From the NCBI RefSeq assembly GCF_932294415.1, contig NC_065544.1, positions 20,993,351 through 21,057,350 of the forward strand: DNA of 64,000 nt, written 5' to 3'. The first letter of the stretch is position 1. Each line of letters starts with the position of its first letter. Under the pieces are notes generated by a model, which saw nothing but the letters and a program-made list of their open reading frames with translations, was not told the origin of the DNA and did no database searches. Of the stretch, positions 11,984 through 24,618 are shown in pieces. Source of the DNA: Quercus robur (Eukaryota > Streptophyta > Magnoliopsida > Fagales > Fagaceae). Made by a program: the position numbers and the translations under genes.

Positions 11984-12588
11984 TGTACGGCACCGAGCTC
12001 CCAAAGCCCATACAGGCCTTGGGCCCAGACCCATCTAGGCCCCGGGCCCAAGCCCATACCAGCCTTGGGCGCAGGCCCAGCAGATAGTTCCCGTTACCTT
12101 ATGCCCTTCTTAAAACTGCCTTAGGGCCAAAAACAAGTTTTGGTTATTAAGCTCCCGGGGTTGACCGGTTAACATTTCTCGGTAGAGCGCATGAGTCAAT
12201 ACCCGGGAAGGTCATGATATGCACGGGAACGTGAGTCGCCGAACATAATCGGTGAAAATGGAGCCAAGTTCCAAGATCATAAATGCTGCACCGCCCTCTC
12301 ACCTAAAACAGCCACTTTAACCAGATAATACTGGACCTTCAATAGCACTAACGATGAACATAATCATGGTCTCCCCACTAACCTTGGCTATAAATAGAGG
12401 AAAGTTGGGAGAAGAAGGGGTTCAGAAAAATTGAGAGAAAAGGAGTGAAAGAGAGAGCTTTTCAGCTGAGTGTTGCTCTGAGTCTCTCTGCCGAGAACGA
12501 CCCATTGTAGGAAATCCTTAAACCCACTACAAATAAATTATGAGCCCAAGGGATCTAAGGCCCAGAGTTCTTGAACTTGGTTCTTACA
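11984..12588 (+). mobile_element. Solo LTR (605 bp)
   Basis: The segment begins TGTACGGCACC and ends GGTTCTTACA (TG...CA) and is flanked by an exact 5-bp duplication AGTTT (11979-11983 and 12589-12593). It contains repeated GGGCCCA/GCCCATACC blocks near the left end and a promoter-like CTATAAATAG at about 12389-12398. A purine-rich transcribed region follows, giving + orientation. No internal domain or second LTR is present, so it is best read as the product of recombination between two LTRs. The superfamily is not determined; Gypsy is likely from the length and GC-rich U3. Confidence 0.8.
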
Positions 12589-12632
12589 AGTTTAATTTGC
12601 ATTTATGAGATAATTTTTACCTAAGCTCTCTC

Positions 12633-12720
12633 TTACAGACTTGAACCTGGCTCTTGCCCCTCACGCCCTACAAGTACTTATACTTGTAGAGTGATTATCG
12701 CACCAAGAGTATGTAGTGAA
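12633..12720 (-). mobile_element. SINE fragment, related to 51041-51209
   Basis: Shares CTTGAACC, CTTGCCCC and CACTACAAG-like blocks and TACTTATACTTGTAGAGTGA with the better-preserved copy at 51041-51209. Box-B-like GGTTCAAG appears on the - strand. The A-rich tail is not clear, so this is a degraded copy. Confidence 0.5.
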
Positions 12721-14030
12721 TTTTTATCTTCTTAAATGCTATATATCATATTCAAAAGATCTAGTACTTTTTTTCCATTTTGAGAGGAGCAACTCATAAT
12801 TTTTGAGACCATTATATGTATGTGTGTGTATATACATATATATACTCCCTTTTTTGGGTGCAAAATTTTGGGGGCCATGCCCTTGCTGGTAAACTTATGT
12901 ACCCACTAAAATCAAACCAACCATGTTTGATTTATAAGAAATCAGAAGAAAAGAAAAGAAGTTCGTTGGGCCGTTCAAGAAGTTTTCTCAATTTCTTTTT
13001 CTTTTTCTTTTTTAATAATTCTTTTCTCACATTTGTTTTTTTTCTAGGACTGTATTTATAAAAGGATTCCTAACTTTGTTAGAATTTTAATAAGGTGGCT
13101 GAATGAGTTTAACGGCCCAATAGTGATACTGGGCCCGGATTTGTAATTTACAGAATTGTCACCTCTAAATTAGCATTTGGGTATGGATATCTCTAATAAG
13201 GTGCTGGGCCTACCCAATGTTGTGGACTTGAGTTGGACCAATCATTCCGAAACGAGATCTCATTGAGTTGGACTTGTGCAAGGTTTGGGCCTACTCCTAC
13301 TGCGCCCAGGGGGGATGGTCATGGCCTAGGCTCAAAGTTCCTGTTGAAAATAATAGAAGGTGCTCATTTGGAAAAGTTTAATGAAACTTCTTAATCAATT
13401 TATTTATTTCATTACAAAAAAATAGAATTAGGGTTTATCCAACTAAAAAAAATGCTTTGTTATTTTAAATTTTAAAATAAAGACTTATACATTATCATGT
13501 TTATTAATTTAATAAATCATATGTATGTATTAATGAATATAATGCAAAAGTAAGTATGTAATTATTGATTTTTTATCTACCGATCACAATTTGACACCTT
13601 AATAAGTCATGAAAAGAAATTATTAAAATAGATTTTAAGCAATTGTATAAATTTAGGTTATTGATTCTCATATTCTTATTGTACACCATTATTATACATT
13701 ACTCATTTCACGTTTTAAATGTGAACATCAATAAAAACAAATACTGACATGGCATGTGAAATTATAAATATTATGTGTTACATTTATTTATATTTATAAA
13801 AATTTATTAAAAAATAACAAAAAAGACATATAGTTAAGAATTCTTTTAGCTCAACTTAGTTTTTGATATTCCCAAAGGAAATATTGAAGATTTAAATCCT
13901 TTTCATTTTAGCTATTAAATTATCAAAAAATAGCAAAGGCCTATAAACTAGACTTCTCTCTATCTCAAGGTGGTGTGATCTATAAGTCATTCATCTAAGT
14001 TGTATATTTTTTCCTTCACTTTTAAGAGTG

Positions 14031-14061
<31 letters not shown>

Positions 14062-14317
14062 GAGAAGGAGTATCAAAAAAATTGAATGGTACTAAAAATA
14101 CAACAAGTTTTATTACAAAGTTCTTACCAAAGAATTACAAATTGATGTGGTAAATATATAATTGTCACTTAAACAAATATAACGAACGTTTGAATCAATT
14201 TTTATTTATTGGTGACACGTTACTTTGTATGACCTATGTAGTTGTCTTATTCCTCACATCACTCTAATAAATTAGTCATATTAAAAAGTAAAATAAAAAA
14301 TTTTAATAAAAAACTAT
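12721..14317. other. AT-rich intergenic region with possible LTR scraps
   Basis: No gene is recognised. Around 13090-13370 a GC-richer patch with GGCCCAATAGTG, GGGCCCGGAT and GGGCCTA motifs resembles retrotransposon LTR sequence, but no matching ends were found. A T-run of about 29 bp lies near 14034-14060. Confidence 0.4.
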
Positions 14318-15064
14318 TGATGAATCCTGTGATATCAATGGACTGAAAGTGCTGGGCCTTGATGAATTTGTGACTGAATCCTGAAAAAACAAACAAAAAA
14401 CTCAGAGGAGACTGGTGGAAGCCGGTCAAGAACCCTCTGATGGTGAAGTTAGCCTTTTGTCTGACTATGTAAATTGAAAGTCTCAGAAAGACAGAATCCC
14501 TTACTCTTTCATTGGCGTGTGTTTATATAGTATGCGGGGAGCGGTTACTTGTTTGGTAACCGTTTCTACTGTTAGGGAATCCAAAAGGTTCGGAGGTAAC
14601 TTCCGTAACTGACGTAGAAGTTAGATTATTCAAGAAGTCTACATTTCACAACGGTTGGACTTGACTAGCGACGGTACGTTCTTCCACTCGGTGGAGACAT
14701 GGTGTAGTAGCCTCCCTCGTCCTTAACTTCCGTAACTGACGTAGAAGTTAGATTATTCAAGAAGTCTGCATTTCACAACGGTTGGACTTGACTAGCGACG
14801 GTACGTTCTTCCACTCGGTGGAGACATGGTGTAGTAGCCTCCCTCGTCCTTTAAGGACGAGGGGACAGTAGTAAACTCGTCCGTCCTTTACGAATAGACG
14901 GACGGTAGAAAGCTCATCTGTCCTTAAGGACAGACGGACGATAGTAAGCTCGTCTGTCCTTAAGGACAGATGGACGAGGAGCTTGGCAACGATTTCCCTT
15001 CTTGTCTTTCCTTGGGACGACGCATATGGACGGGAAACGACTTATGAATTTTCATTGCACGTCA
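14318..15064 (-). mobile_element. Solo LTR with duplicated U3 enhancer-like units (747 bp)
   Basis: TG at 14318 and CA at 15064 are flanked by an exact ACTAT duplication (14313-14317 and 15065-15069). On the - strand a TATA box (CTATATAAAC, 14530-14521) lies downstream of the repeat region, so U3 is on the right and the LTR is in - orientation. The U3 contains a 127-bp tandem duplication (14597-14723 and 14724-14850), each copy with a TGACGT motif (14610-14615 and 14737-14742). It also contains 36-bp-period units around the palindrome CTGTCCTTAAGGACAG (14918-14933 and 14954-14969). The solo-LTR reading rests on the terminal dinucleotides, the duplication and the absence of internal domain. 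Confidence 0.8.
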
Positions 15065-15384
15065 ACTATAATATAATATTGATGGCTCATAAACTACATA
15101 TTATTGAAGTAATATGTAAATATAAAAAAATATTATTATTATTGAAGTGAATAAGTGATATGTAAAATTTTAAATATATAAAGAAATGTTTATTTTAAAT
15201 TATTCGGTTAGGCCTAAAATTGCATTCTTTCAAATGGGTTTCACAAAAACTCAGATTATTCCCAACCGGGTTGGCAGGTAAATCCAAAACCGGCCCATTG
15301 GTAGAAACCATGGAAAGCCCAAGAAAGACAGCGTAGTGAGGTAGCTTTTCTTTTTCAAAGCGCAGAGAGAGAGAGAAATCAGAA

Positions 15385-16805
15385 ATGGCAATGGAGGAGA
15401 GGGGAAAAGGAAGTGAGAGATGGAGCGGAGCCATAACCAATCTGACAGAGATGGCTTCGAATCTGGAATCACTCCAGAAGCTACTCCTGAAGAAAGCTGT
15501 CTTTGTTGACGAAGAGACCTTTGCCAAAGCCTCCCTCAGTTCCGAACAAGCCCGTACCATCAAGGTTCCTCACACTTTGTTTGACTTCATTTTTTTTATA
15601 TTCAATTTCATCTTATTCTTCATTTTTTTAACATATTCTGATCTGGGTTTTTCATTTCTTGCTTGCTTTTGTTTGATTTATAGCGTTTTCAAAAGATTTA
15701 CCATCCATAATTGAACTATGTGTAGTTGATTTTTATATTGGAATTCACTAATATAATTCTTCCAGCTATGTTACTTGATAGTCAAGTTGTGAGATTCTAT
15801 TAATATGACTTTTGATAACTAATATTTTGTTGCATGATATTGAGTTGCTATGAATTGTGTCAGGAAAATAATATATTGCTGTCTGTATTTATCTGTTTAG
15901 GTTCTTGAACAAAGGGTAGAGACTTTGGAAAGAGAACTCGATGCTGCCATTACGGCTGCGGCTCGTGCTCGTTCTGAGAAACGACAGGCTGAAGCAGCTC
16001 AGAAAGCTGCTGAATTACATGCACAAGAGATTACAAGAGAGCTCGAGAACACCACAAGTATGTCCTATCCTTGGTTTTTCCATTTTCCCTTTAATAGATT
16101 TGTTAAAAAAAAATTGTTTTCTAGCAAAGATGTGGTGGTGACTTTAAATTATTAATTAATTACTTACCCTAAAAATAGAAATAGGTAAAATGAAGGGAGA
16201 ATGGATCATATACTCTTCCTTGAGTAAGAGTCATTGAGGCATGTTGATACACAAACTGTTTAGGAGTAATAGTAGTCAGTAATTTATGACTTCCAAATCA
16301 AGAGTTATATGGTTGGGTTATATCATTATAGTCACTCTTTGTGTTCCTTTAGTAGGATGCACGGACACTTCATTTGGGGTGCCGAACAAAAATTGCTCGT
16401 GTTGCCGTATCATACTAGTACCCGTGTCCGTGTCCTTGTCTGTGTTCGTGCATCCTATTTCCTTTATAACTGAAGCGCCATAAGAACGATCTTTATTATA
16501 TATAGTTCATCAGTTTAGTATGCGGCACCATATAGTGGAGGAAAATTATTGATGCATCTTAGTTTCCTATTCATTTAAATAGATATAATTAAGGATGTAA
16601 GATGGAAGTACAGCTTTGAGGTTCTATAATGGAAATGGGGTGGCAGAGTGCACTTCTCCTTCCCCCATCCCTGGCTTACCCATATGAATTCCCTCCATTT
16701 AAGAATGGGTTGCTACCTTTTAATTTGCGCCATCCATGTTCAAAAACAGTCCAAACTAATTTTCTTGTAGGAGAGGGGCAGAGAATGGTTTCAATTGCCA
16801 TCTTT

Positions 16806-16843
<38 letters not shown>

Positions 16844-19528
16844 AGAAAAGGAGCTGTAAAATTTAATAAATACTAGCCTTGTCGGCTAAAGTTACAGCTA
16901 AGAGTTGGGGGGGAACATCCTCCATCCACACCAACTGAGAGCTAACATGTCTAGCATGTCTAGCCAAATGATGAGCGGCAGAATTACCTTGCCTTTTTAT
17001 GAATAACCTTAATTTATGAATCATGTATGTTAATTCTTGAAATTAAGTAGAAGATATTGTGGGGATATATTATTTTTCTTCCATACCATATTGTCCAGCT
17101 CTCCTTTTGTGCGGGTCTGAAAGAAGATGCGTACTTACAAAATTGAGTGTATACAATAATACTCCTTTACAAATTATCCTTAAAAAAAATGTTACGGATC
17201 TTTTTTTTTTTTTTTTTTTTTGGTTTTTGGTGTAAGAGAAAGCAATTTATGGTGTTTGCTTTAAAAGTTGGGTCTGAGAAGATGGACAACTAAAATGAGA
17301 CAATGAGAGTAGCTAAACATATATTACAGTTCTAGGGTGCTTGAATGATTGGAGTGTATGTGTGTGTGTGTGTGATCTATGTTTCTTTTGAAGCTTCTTG
17401 TGAATTCAAATGTTCCTTGATTGGTTTTGAAAAGTAAAAACAATGGTGAAAATCAACTTTTTGGCCATTTTAAAGATAGCAAAAGCTGAATACAAAGAGT
17501 CTTCTACTTCTCTACTTGCAGATTTCAATAAATCTTCCTGTTTGAGCCACATCTTTTGGCCTGGGCCTCTTCCTTTTAATAATGGGGAATTTGTTTTGGC
17601 CCTTTTTTTAGCATCATTGAAAGATTCTTTATCAAATATCTCCCAAATCAGATTTTTACTGCATTTTATTTATTTTATTTTATTTTATTTTTTTTATTTT
17701 TTTTGTATTTTATGTAAATCTTGATTTTGAAGCTGGAGGCCATTCCCATCATTAGAGATGCATCTATAATAGCATAATTTATCTTGAAGTGCATTAACAT
17801 TTCTCATGGTGGTATATCACAACAATAGCACTTTAATTTGATATTGATCCAGGTTGTCGTTTATTTGTAAAATCAATAACGAGGGCATACTGTTTGTGGT
17901 TTGTCTCTCTTTGAAATGCCCATAGTGGAAGGACAATCAATGAACTGATTATGTCATACTTTCAGTGTGGTAGTGGTAGGACTGTCAATTGGGCTGAGCT
18001 AGGCAGAAACCCACTTGTCTGGCCAGAAAATATTTGAGTGAGATTTATTGGAATTTGATCTAGGATGAGCCCCTTAAAATCTTTCAGGCCTAGAGCTGAG
18101 GTTGGGCTCAACTAAGGTCATCATATATTTAGCCACACCAGAAGCAAAACAATGCATCTTTGATTTTTGTATGTATTATAACCACAATGCTTCTCAAAGT
18201 CAACACAATTGTGGTAGAGTAAATGAGCTGAGCCCAAGCCCTTTAGGATTGAAATATTTTGCGTCCTGTTGGGCTTGTAGGACTAACATCTGGGCTGAGC
18301 TAATCCCTTTCCTTCTTTGACCCAAAATTATTTTGCTTTTTTATTTTTGATTGGTAACTAACTACACATGCACTTAGTAGATCTTGAACTCATGACTTCA
18401 ACTTCCATCCCAATTGTGTGTGTAACTTACCAATAAAAATAATTTTGGGCATAAGACCAAGTTTAGACCGAGCTCAAGCTCAACTAAGCTCAATTTATAG
18501 TTGTGCTATCCTAAACTAATGATATATGCATTCATTTTCACCTTTTTTTCCCATGATCATGTTGTTGGCGCACCCAAGTCACCCCTCAATCCCTCACTCG
18601 TTTTTTCACCTATTTTTTAGACGGTGGAAGAGCCATTTGGATGATCAAAAACAGACTGCGTTGTGTCCAAAAATTTTCTGTAAAGGTTTAAATTTAATTG
18701 CTTAGATACAAAAATCTAAATGTTTTAACTGATAGCAACAGGTTCATTAATTTAGGCTACCCTGAACATGGGTTAGGCTAGGATAACAAAATGGGTGGAG
18801 CTTGAGCCTTGGCATTTGCGCTTATTTGTAAATAATTTTATTTGAATCAAAATGGAGTAACTCCATTGCCACGAGAAATCTAGCTATACTTAAAAGAGTT
18901 TTATACAAATTTATTTTTAAATAGCTGCTTGGGGCTTATGGTAGCCCTGGCCTCTTATAGGCAAAATAAAGGAGCAAGTACATAACCAACCTTGGAGTTT
19001 GATCCCAACTGCAAATTTACTCTAGAAATTTCATTTACATAAATGTTCACCTTATAGTTTCGAGAGCATTATATCAGACCCAGATTTATAAAAGAACCTA
19101 GATGAGCTGCTTGTAGGACCTCTAGGTGCTAAAAATCCTTAAAGGGAGTGCATGCAGCTCAGGTGGAGGTTTTTTACCAGCTGGAGGGGCTTCATGTACA
19201 TTTCTTGTAAACTCTCAGTTACTAGAGACTCATGGAGGATTAACATTAAAATGGTCATACAACTATAGTTTTGACATTGATGCAGTTGAAATTTCAAATT
19301 TTTTTTAAGATTTCACTTGGAACTTTGGGTTTTCTATCAGTGTAATTACCTCCAAAATACAAATTTGTCCAATGCACTTCATATTTTGCCACAGAGGTAT
19401 TTGAGCTGCACATGGAAGAGTTGCGTGCAAAGCAGGGTGAAATCTCAAAGCGTGATGAGGAAATTAAAGTCCTCCAAGCTATTGTTCAAACGCTAGGTGG
19501 AAAAGTGTCACATTCTGCAAATGGGTAA
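15385..19528 (+). CDS. Conserved plant coiled-coil protein, function unknown (3 exons, 156 aa)
   Basis: Exons: 15385-15564, 15901-16057, 19395-19528 (TAA at 19526-19528). Both introns have GT/AG ends and the join is in frame (471 nt). Exon 1 encodes MAMEERGKGSERWSGA and a leucine-rich segment. Exon 2 (VLEQRVETLERELDAAITAA) is an obvious heptad-type, charged, Ala-rich coiled coil that runs into exon 3 (VFELHMEELRAKQGEISKRD, then VLQAIVQTLGGK). No signal peptide, membrane segment or catalytic motif is visible. I recognise it as a short coiled-coil protein conserved in land plants, usually annotated as uncharacterised, so I assign no function. A second ATG two codons in (15391) is an alternative start. 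GA repeats at 15365-15378 sit in the 5' leader. Intron 2 is 3337 bp and holds an antisense LINE tail. Confidence 0.85.
16810..17010 (-). mobile_element. 5'-truncated LINE 3' end, antisense in intron 2
   Basis: On the - strand the sequence encodes the very end of a LINE RNase H domain: NSAAHHLARHARH followed by VWMEDVPPQLL and a stop. A short 3' UTR and a poly(A) tail follow, seen as the T-run at 16811-16842. Only about 200 bp remain. The tail orientation shows insertion opposite to the host gene. Target duplications are not clear. Confidence 0.7.
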
Positions 19529-20392
19529 ACACTGCTCTGCTGAGCTGAGCTTGTAAATTCAAGAGATAGGAACAGTTGAATGTCTACACTTTACTAATTG
19601 CAATGTTTCCACACAAATTCTCTCTCTGCTCTAATTTGTTATTGGGTTGAATTTACTATTGTAGATGAATGAAAGGATCTTAGCAAATTGGCTGAAAGTG
19701 CTCGTGTATTTCTTGTTCATATTGGTCTTTTAATCTTCTATATTTAATGAATGAAATTGCGGTAGGAGATGTGAAATCTGCAGTATCAGGTTTCCAAGAG
19801 ACAATATTTACAGGACAAGAACTCATGTTGCTTGTTCTTCACAACTTCAGTGAAAGGTATCCTGAGCGTGCGTGCGTGCGTGTGTGTGTGTGGGGAAACG
19901 AAGAGACCATAACAATTGGATATGGTGATCAGAATGCAAGCCATACATTTGTTCTCTATGCTCAATTTTGTGGTAGGAGACAGAACGGTTGTGTTTGATG
20001 AAGTCATGGTTTGACAGGGTTTGACACTTAATGTATGTTTCATTCAAGATTGTGCATGTAAGAGTAAGAGTATTCTTCTTCCTGAATGGAAAGTTATTGG
20101 TAAGAGATCGTGGGCAAAAGTATTCTTTGATTGTGTTGTGTTATTAGCTTTCTTCTCCAGCATTTCACATTCTTCTCCAGCAATAAGGTTTAAAGTATTT
20201 TCTTTTTCATGTGTTTGGATATTGTCATATTGGGAAAGAAAAAAAAAAAGACTAGTGAATCTTTCCTTTGTTTGGATTGTAAAGGGAAGGAAAAGGGTAA
20301 AAATATATTTTTACTTTTTATGTCCTTATATATGATTAAAAATTTAAATACTAAACATAAGTTAAGGGTGCATTAGTAATTTTATAACATAA
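19529..20392. other. 3' flank of the coiled-coil gene
   Basis: Probable 3' UTR followed by intergenic sequence. A GTGCGTGCGTGTGTGTG microsatellite lies at about 19867-19893. No further gene is recognised. Confidence 0.5.
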
Positions 20393-22552
20393 CTAGTCAA
20401 GGCAGCCCGTGCAAGGCACGTGCTAGCCATGAAAAAAAAAAAAAAGTAATGATTAAGGTCAATTTTAAATTTTATTTGTATCACAAAATATAAATATAAA
20501 TCATTTGATTTTTAAAATACATAGGAAAAAAAAGTAGTGATTAAGATCAATTTTAGATTTTATTTGTAACACAAAATAAAAATATAAATCATTTGATTTT
20601 TAAAATACATAGAGATTTACATTAATAAAAAGAGACATTAATTTTAAGAATTTTGATAATTATGTTATAAAAAGTTAATTTCAATCATATAAGACCATGA
20701 CAGATCCCAGTCTAATATTTTATTATTTTATTTTGACCTATAACTTACACCTCAATAGTTGTGAATATATTGTAATAACAACAAAATGTCACGACATTTT
20801 TAGTTGTGCTAGATCTCGGTATAATATTTTATTATTTTATTTTGACCCATAAGGAATTGACACATACATCACAACACTTTCATAATATCTCTATGTATAC
20901 ATTGTACTTAATTACAGTGTAAATTTATATTGTAGACACAAAAAAATTGGCAAATTTTTTACACATTTACAAAATTTGTACAATATTTACCATTTTTTGT
21001 GCAAATGTATATAATATTAATCACTTTTGTGTATTTACAATGTAAACTTGCATTGCAAGTACAAAGTAAATATATAAAGATCTTCAAAAAATAAAAACAA
21101 AGCTCAAACCAACTGGCATACTTGAAAGGGAAAAAAAAGAAAAAAAAGAAAAAAGAAAAGAGAAAGTGCACCTCACTAATTGAATAAACCAAAAAAAACA
21201 CTATTAATGAGCCTTGGGGTCTTTTTATATAGTTAATAGATATGGCAGCTTACATAAATATTTAAAAAAAAAAAACACAAACCGATAACTGGAAAAAAAA
21301 AAAAATTAGGCATTGTATTAATTAATGTTAAAATGTTGTGGACTTAGCATTTTTTTTATTTGATCTATAAAAAACTGAGATTTCAACAATTGTGAAAATA
21401 TTGTGATAACAATAAGTGTTGTAACATTTTCTCAAAACATTTATTTTTAGTTGGGGTTGGTCATAGTCTCATATTTTATTATTTTATTTCAGCTTGTAAG
21501 AAATTGACACGTCAATAATTGTGAAAATATTGTGAAATTTGTTGTGTCAGTATAACAATATATATACCAGCTTACATAAATATTTAAAAGAAAAAAAAAA
21601 CACAAACCGATTACTATAAAAAAATAAAAACTTTAGGCACTGTAGCTACTGTGCCAATTGAATAAACCAAAAGCATTGCATAATAAGTGTTATAACATTT
21701 TCTTAAAACATTTATTTTTAGTTGTGGCTGGTCACAATCTCATATTTTATTATTTTATTTTGACTTGTAAAAAATTGACACATCAATAATTGTGAAAATA
21801 TTGTGAAATTTGTTGTATTGGTATAACAATATATATATACCAGCTTACATAAATATTTAAAAAAAAAAAAAAAAACTTTAGACACTGTAGCTACCGTGCC
21901 AGTTGAATAAATCAAAAGCACTGCACAATAAGTGTTATAAGATTTTCTCAAAACATTTATTTTTAGTTGTAATTGGTCACAATCTCATATTTTATTATTT
22001 TATTTCAACTTGTAAGAAATTGACACGTCAATAATTGTGAAAATGTTGTGAAATTTGTTGTGTCAGTATAACAATATATATAGCAGCTTACATAAATATT
22101 TAAAAGGAAAAAAAAAATGATTATTGAAAAAAAAAAAGCAAAATCTATAGCTACTGTAACTACAGTGCCACTTGGAACTGTAGTTACTATTCAAAACTTG
22201 GGAAAAAAAAGCGGCTCACGAAACCGAAGCATTGTAGCTACAGTGTTTTAGCACATTCGCGCACGTCAATAATTATGAAAATATTATGAAATTTATCGTG
22301 TCAATATAACAATATATATACCGGCTTACATAAATATTTAAAAGAAAAAAAAAAAAACGCACACACACACACACAAACACACAAACCGATTACAGGAAAA
22401 AAGAAAAAAGAAAAAAAAACTATTATAGCTACAGTGCCACTTGGCATTGTAGTTACTGTTCAAAATTTGGGAAAAAAAAAAAAAAGTGGCTCACGAAACC
22501 AAAACATTGTAATTGCAATGATTTAGCGCATTCACGCTTTTATATATATAGA
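20393..22552 (-). mobile_element. Non-autonomous Helitron with internal repeats
   Basis: The 3' end is on the left. On the - strand, hairpin arms GCACGTGC (20423-20416) and GCACGGGC (20412-20405) are followed by CTAG (20396-20393) and then T, the Helitron terminus pattern. The right end reads A then TCTATATATATAAAAGCG on the - strand (from 22552), matching the expected A|TC 5' start. The interior is a degenerate array: blocks with TTATTTTTAG, TTTTATTATTTTATTT, AATTGTGAAAATATTGTGAA and CTGTAGCTACAGTG recur at spacings of about 246-271 bp (anchors at 21441, 21712, 21958). No Rep/helicase coding sequence is present. Confidence 0.65.
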
Positions 22553-23459
22553 TTTATTTTCAATTGTGATTGGTCACAATTTCATATTTTATTATTTTAT
22601 TTTGACTTATAAGAAATTGATACCTCAATAATTGTGAAAATATTATGAAATTTTTGTATCAGTATAACAATATATATAAAAGGAAAAAAAAAATACAAAC
22701 GGAAGACTGAAAAATGAAAAGAAAAAAATTGTAGCTATTGTAGCTACAGTGCCTCTTGGTACTGTAGCTACGGTTCAAAACATAAATAAATTAAAAAAGA
22801 AAAAAAAAAAAAAGCAAGCGGCTAACCAAAATGGCACTGTAGATGAACAGTGCAAAAACACTGATTGAACAGTGCTAAAATACTAAAGCGGTAATGAAAT
22901 TGACATCTCAATAATTGTGAAAATATTGTGAAATTTATTGTGTTAGTATAACAATATATATAAAAGGAAGAAAAAGTACAAACGGAAGACTGGAAAAAAA
23001 AAATGTAGCCACTGTACCTACAGCGCCTCTTGGAACTGTAGCTATTGTTCAAAACTAAAAAAAAAAAAAAGAAAAAAAAAAAAAGACAAAGTGGCTCACC
23101 AAAATGACACTGTAGACGAACAATGCAAAAACACTGAATGAACATTGCTAAAATACTATAGCGGCATTGCGGCTTTTCACAAAATATTTATTTTCAGTTG
23201 TGGTTAGTCACAGTTTCATATATTATTTTATTTTAACTTATAAGAAATTGACACTTCAATAATTGTGAAAATATTGTGTCAGTATATCAGTATATATAAA
23301 AGAAAAAAAAAACAAACGGAAGATTGAAAAAAAAAAAAAAAAAAGTACAAGTGCCTCACGAAAATTTCACTGTATATGAACACTGAATAAACAGTGATTT
23401 AACACTGAATGTACAGTATTAAATCACTGTAGCGGCATTGCCGCTTTTTATATATAAGA
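22553..23459 (-). mobile_element. Second Helitron-like unit adjoining the first
   Basis: This continues the same repeat blocks (TTATTTTCARTTGTG, TTATTTTATTTT, ACAATATATATAAAAG, CACTGTAGMYGAACA). It ends in another 5'-terminus-like sequence: on the - strand TCTTATATATAAAAAGCGGC from 23459, including hairpin GCGGC/GCCGC at 23432-23444. No separate 3' CTAG end is visible, so it may be the remnant of an older copy into which the 20393-22552 unit inserted, or a head-to-tail array. Confidence 0.5.
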
Positions 23460-24230
23460 AGAAAGTCGGAAAAAATCTCAACATGCCTGCACCACCTACT
23501 CTCTTTGCCCAATTTGGGTTGATAGCCAAGCCGCAGGTCCACAAAAAATGCTTCGTTCAACATCATTTTATTTTCTTCTCTCTCATGTCAGCCACTCTAT
23601 GGAAATCTAATTTTTTTTTCCTTTCTCATCTTTCTCTTCTTCACTTTTTCTTTCCATCTAAACAATGTGTAAAGTTTTTATAGTGGATTTGGTCCAAATC
23701 CAAATTCTCACCCTTTGTGAAGCCTTGTAGAGTTTCCAACAGAAACTTCTAAGATTCAAATCTTCCTCTTCAATTGCCAAATTACTAAAAAAAAAAATAT
23801 TTACCATGTTTTAACTATGTAAATCAAGTATGTATTAGATAGTATAGATATGATAAATTCTTTTTTTAATTAAAAAAAAAAATCATGGTTACTCTGCCTA
23901 GATGGCTAGATGGGAACATAATATCTCCTTTATCCTATGAAAAACCAATATGTGAAAGGTTTGACCAAAGTTGTCAATTATGTTTCATACTTTCATTCCA
24001 ATTGAAAAGGGTGAAAGTTTGTATGCATTCACCCTAAAAAGTTTTTTTTTCTTTCTCTAAGATAGATTACACTATAGCTAAAAATAAAATTAAAAAAAAA
24101 AAAAAAAAAACACTTCCACACTTGTTTGCTCTCATTGTTCAAGAATTAGAATTTGCTAAAGTGTTTATCTAAATATACACTTGATCATTTGAAAAAAAAA
24201 AAAAAAATTCTAAATCTACCCCATTTTAGA

Positions 24231-24285
<55 letters not shown>

Positions 24286-24613
24286 TTATGATACTCACTC
24301 TTCTCTTATATAGGGTTTTTAGACCCAGACTGTTTAACAAACCGAAAAATGGAGAGGTTTAAGGTTTTTAAGGTCAGACCGAGGTTCAACCGAGGTAAAA
24401 CCATAATGATGTTGTAATTAATTTAATAATAATAAAATACAAATAAAGGTATTAAAATGGCAATCTTTAACAAAATTTTATTTAAAATGTGTCTTAAAAA
24501 AATCAAACAAATTTCAAATAAATTTCACAATTTTTACAAGGTTAATAGAAAATAATAAAGCACGAACAAGTTTAAATAAATTTGTGCTAAATAATCTTTC
24601 AAAAAAAAAAAAA
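23460..24613. other. Intergenic sequence with a TC microsatellite
   Basis: No gene is recognised. A pure TC microsatellite of about 24 units lies at 24233-24282. A-runs occur near 24090 and 24192-24206. Confidence 0.6.
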
Positions 24614-24618
24614 ACTAT

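Noticed and set aside
15195..15563. 122-residue antisense frame over exon 1 of the coiled-coil gene
   Set aside because: It overlaps a well-supported exon on the other strand and shows no recognisable motif.
24153..24362. 69-residue frame across the TC microsatellite
   Set aside because: Mostly Leu-Ser repeats from the microsatellite; no supporting signal.
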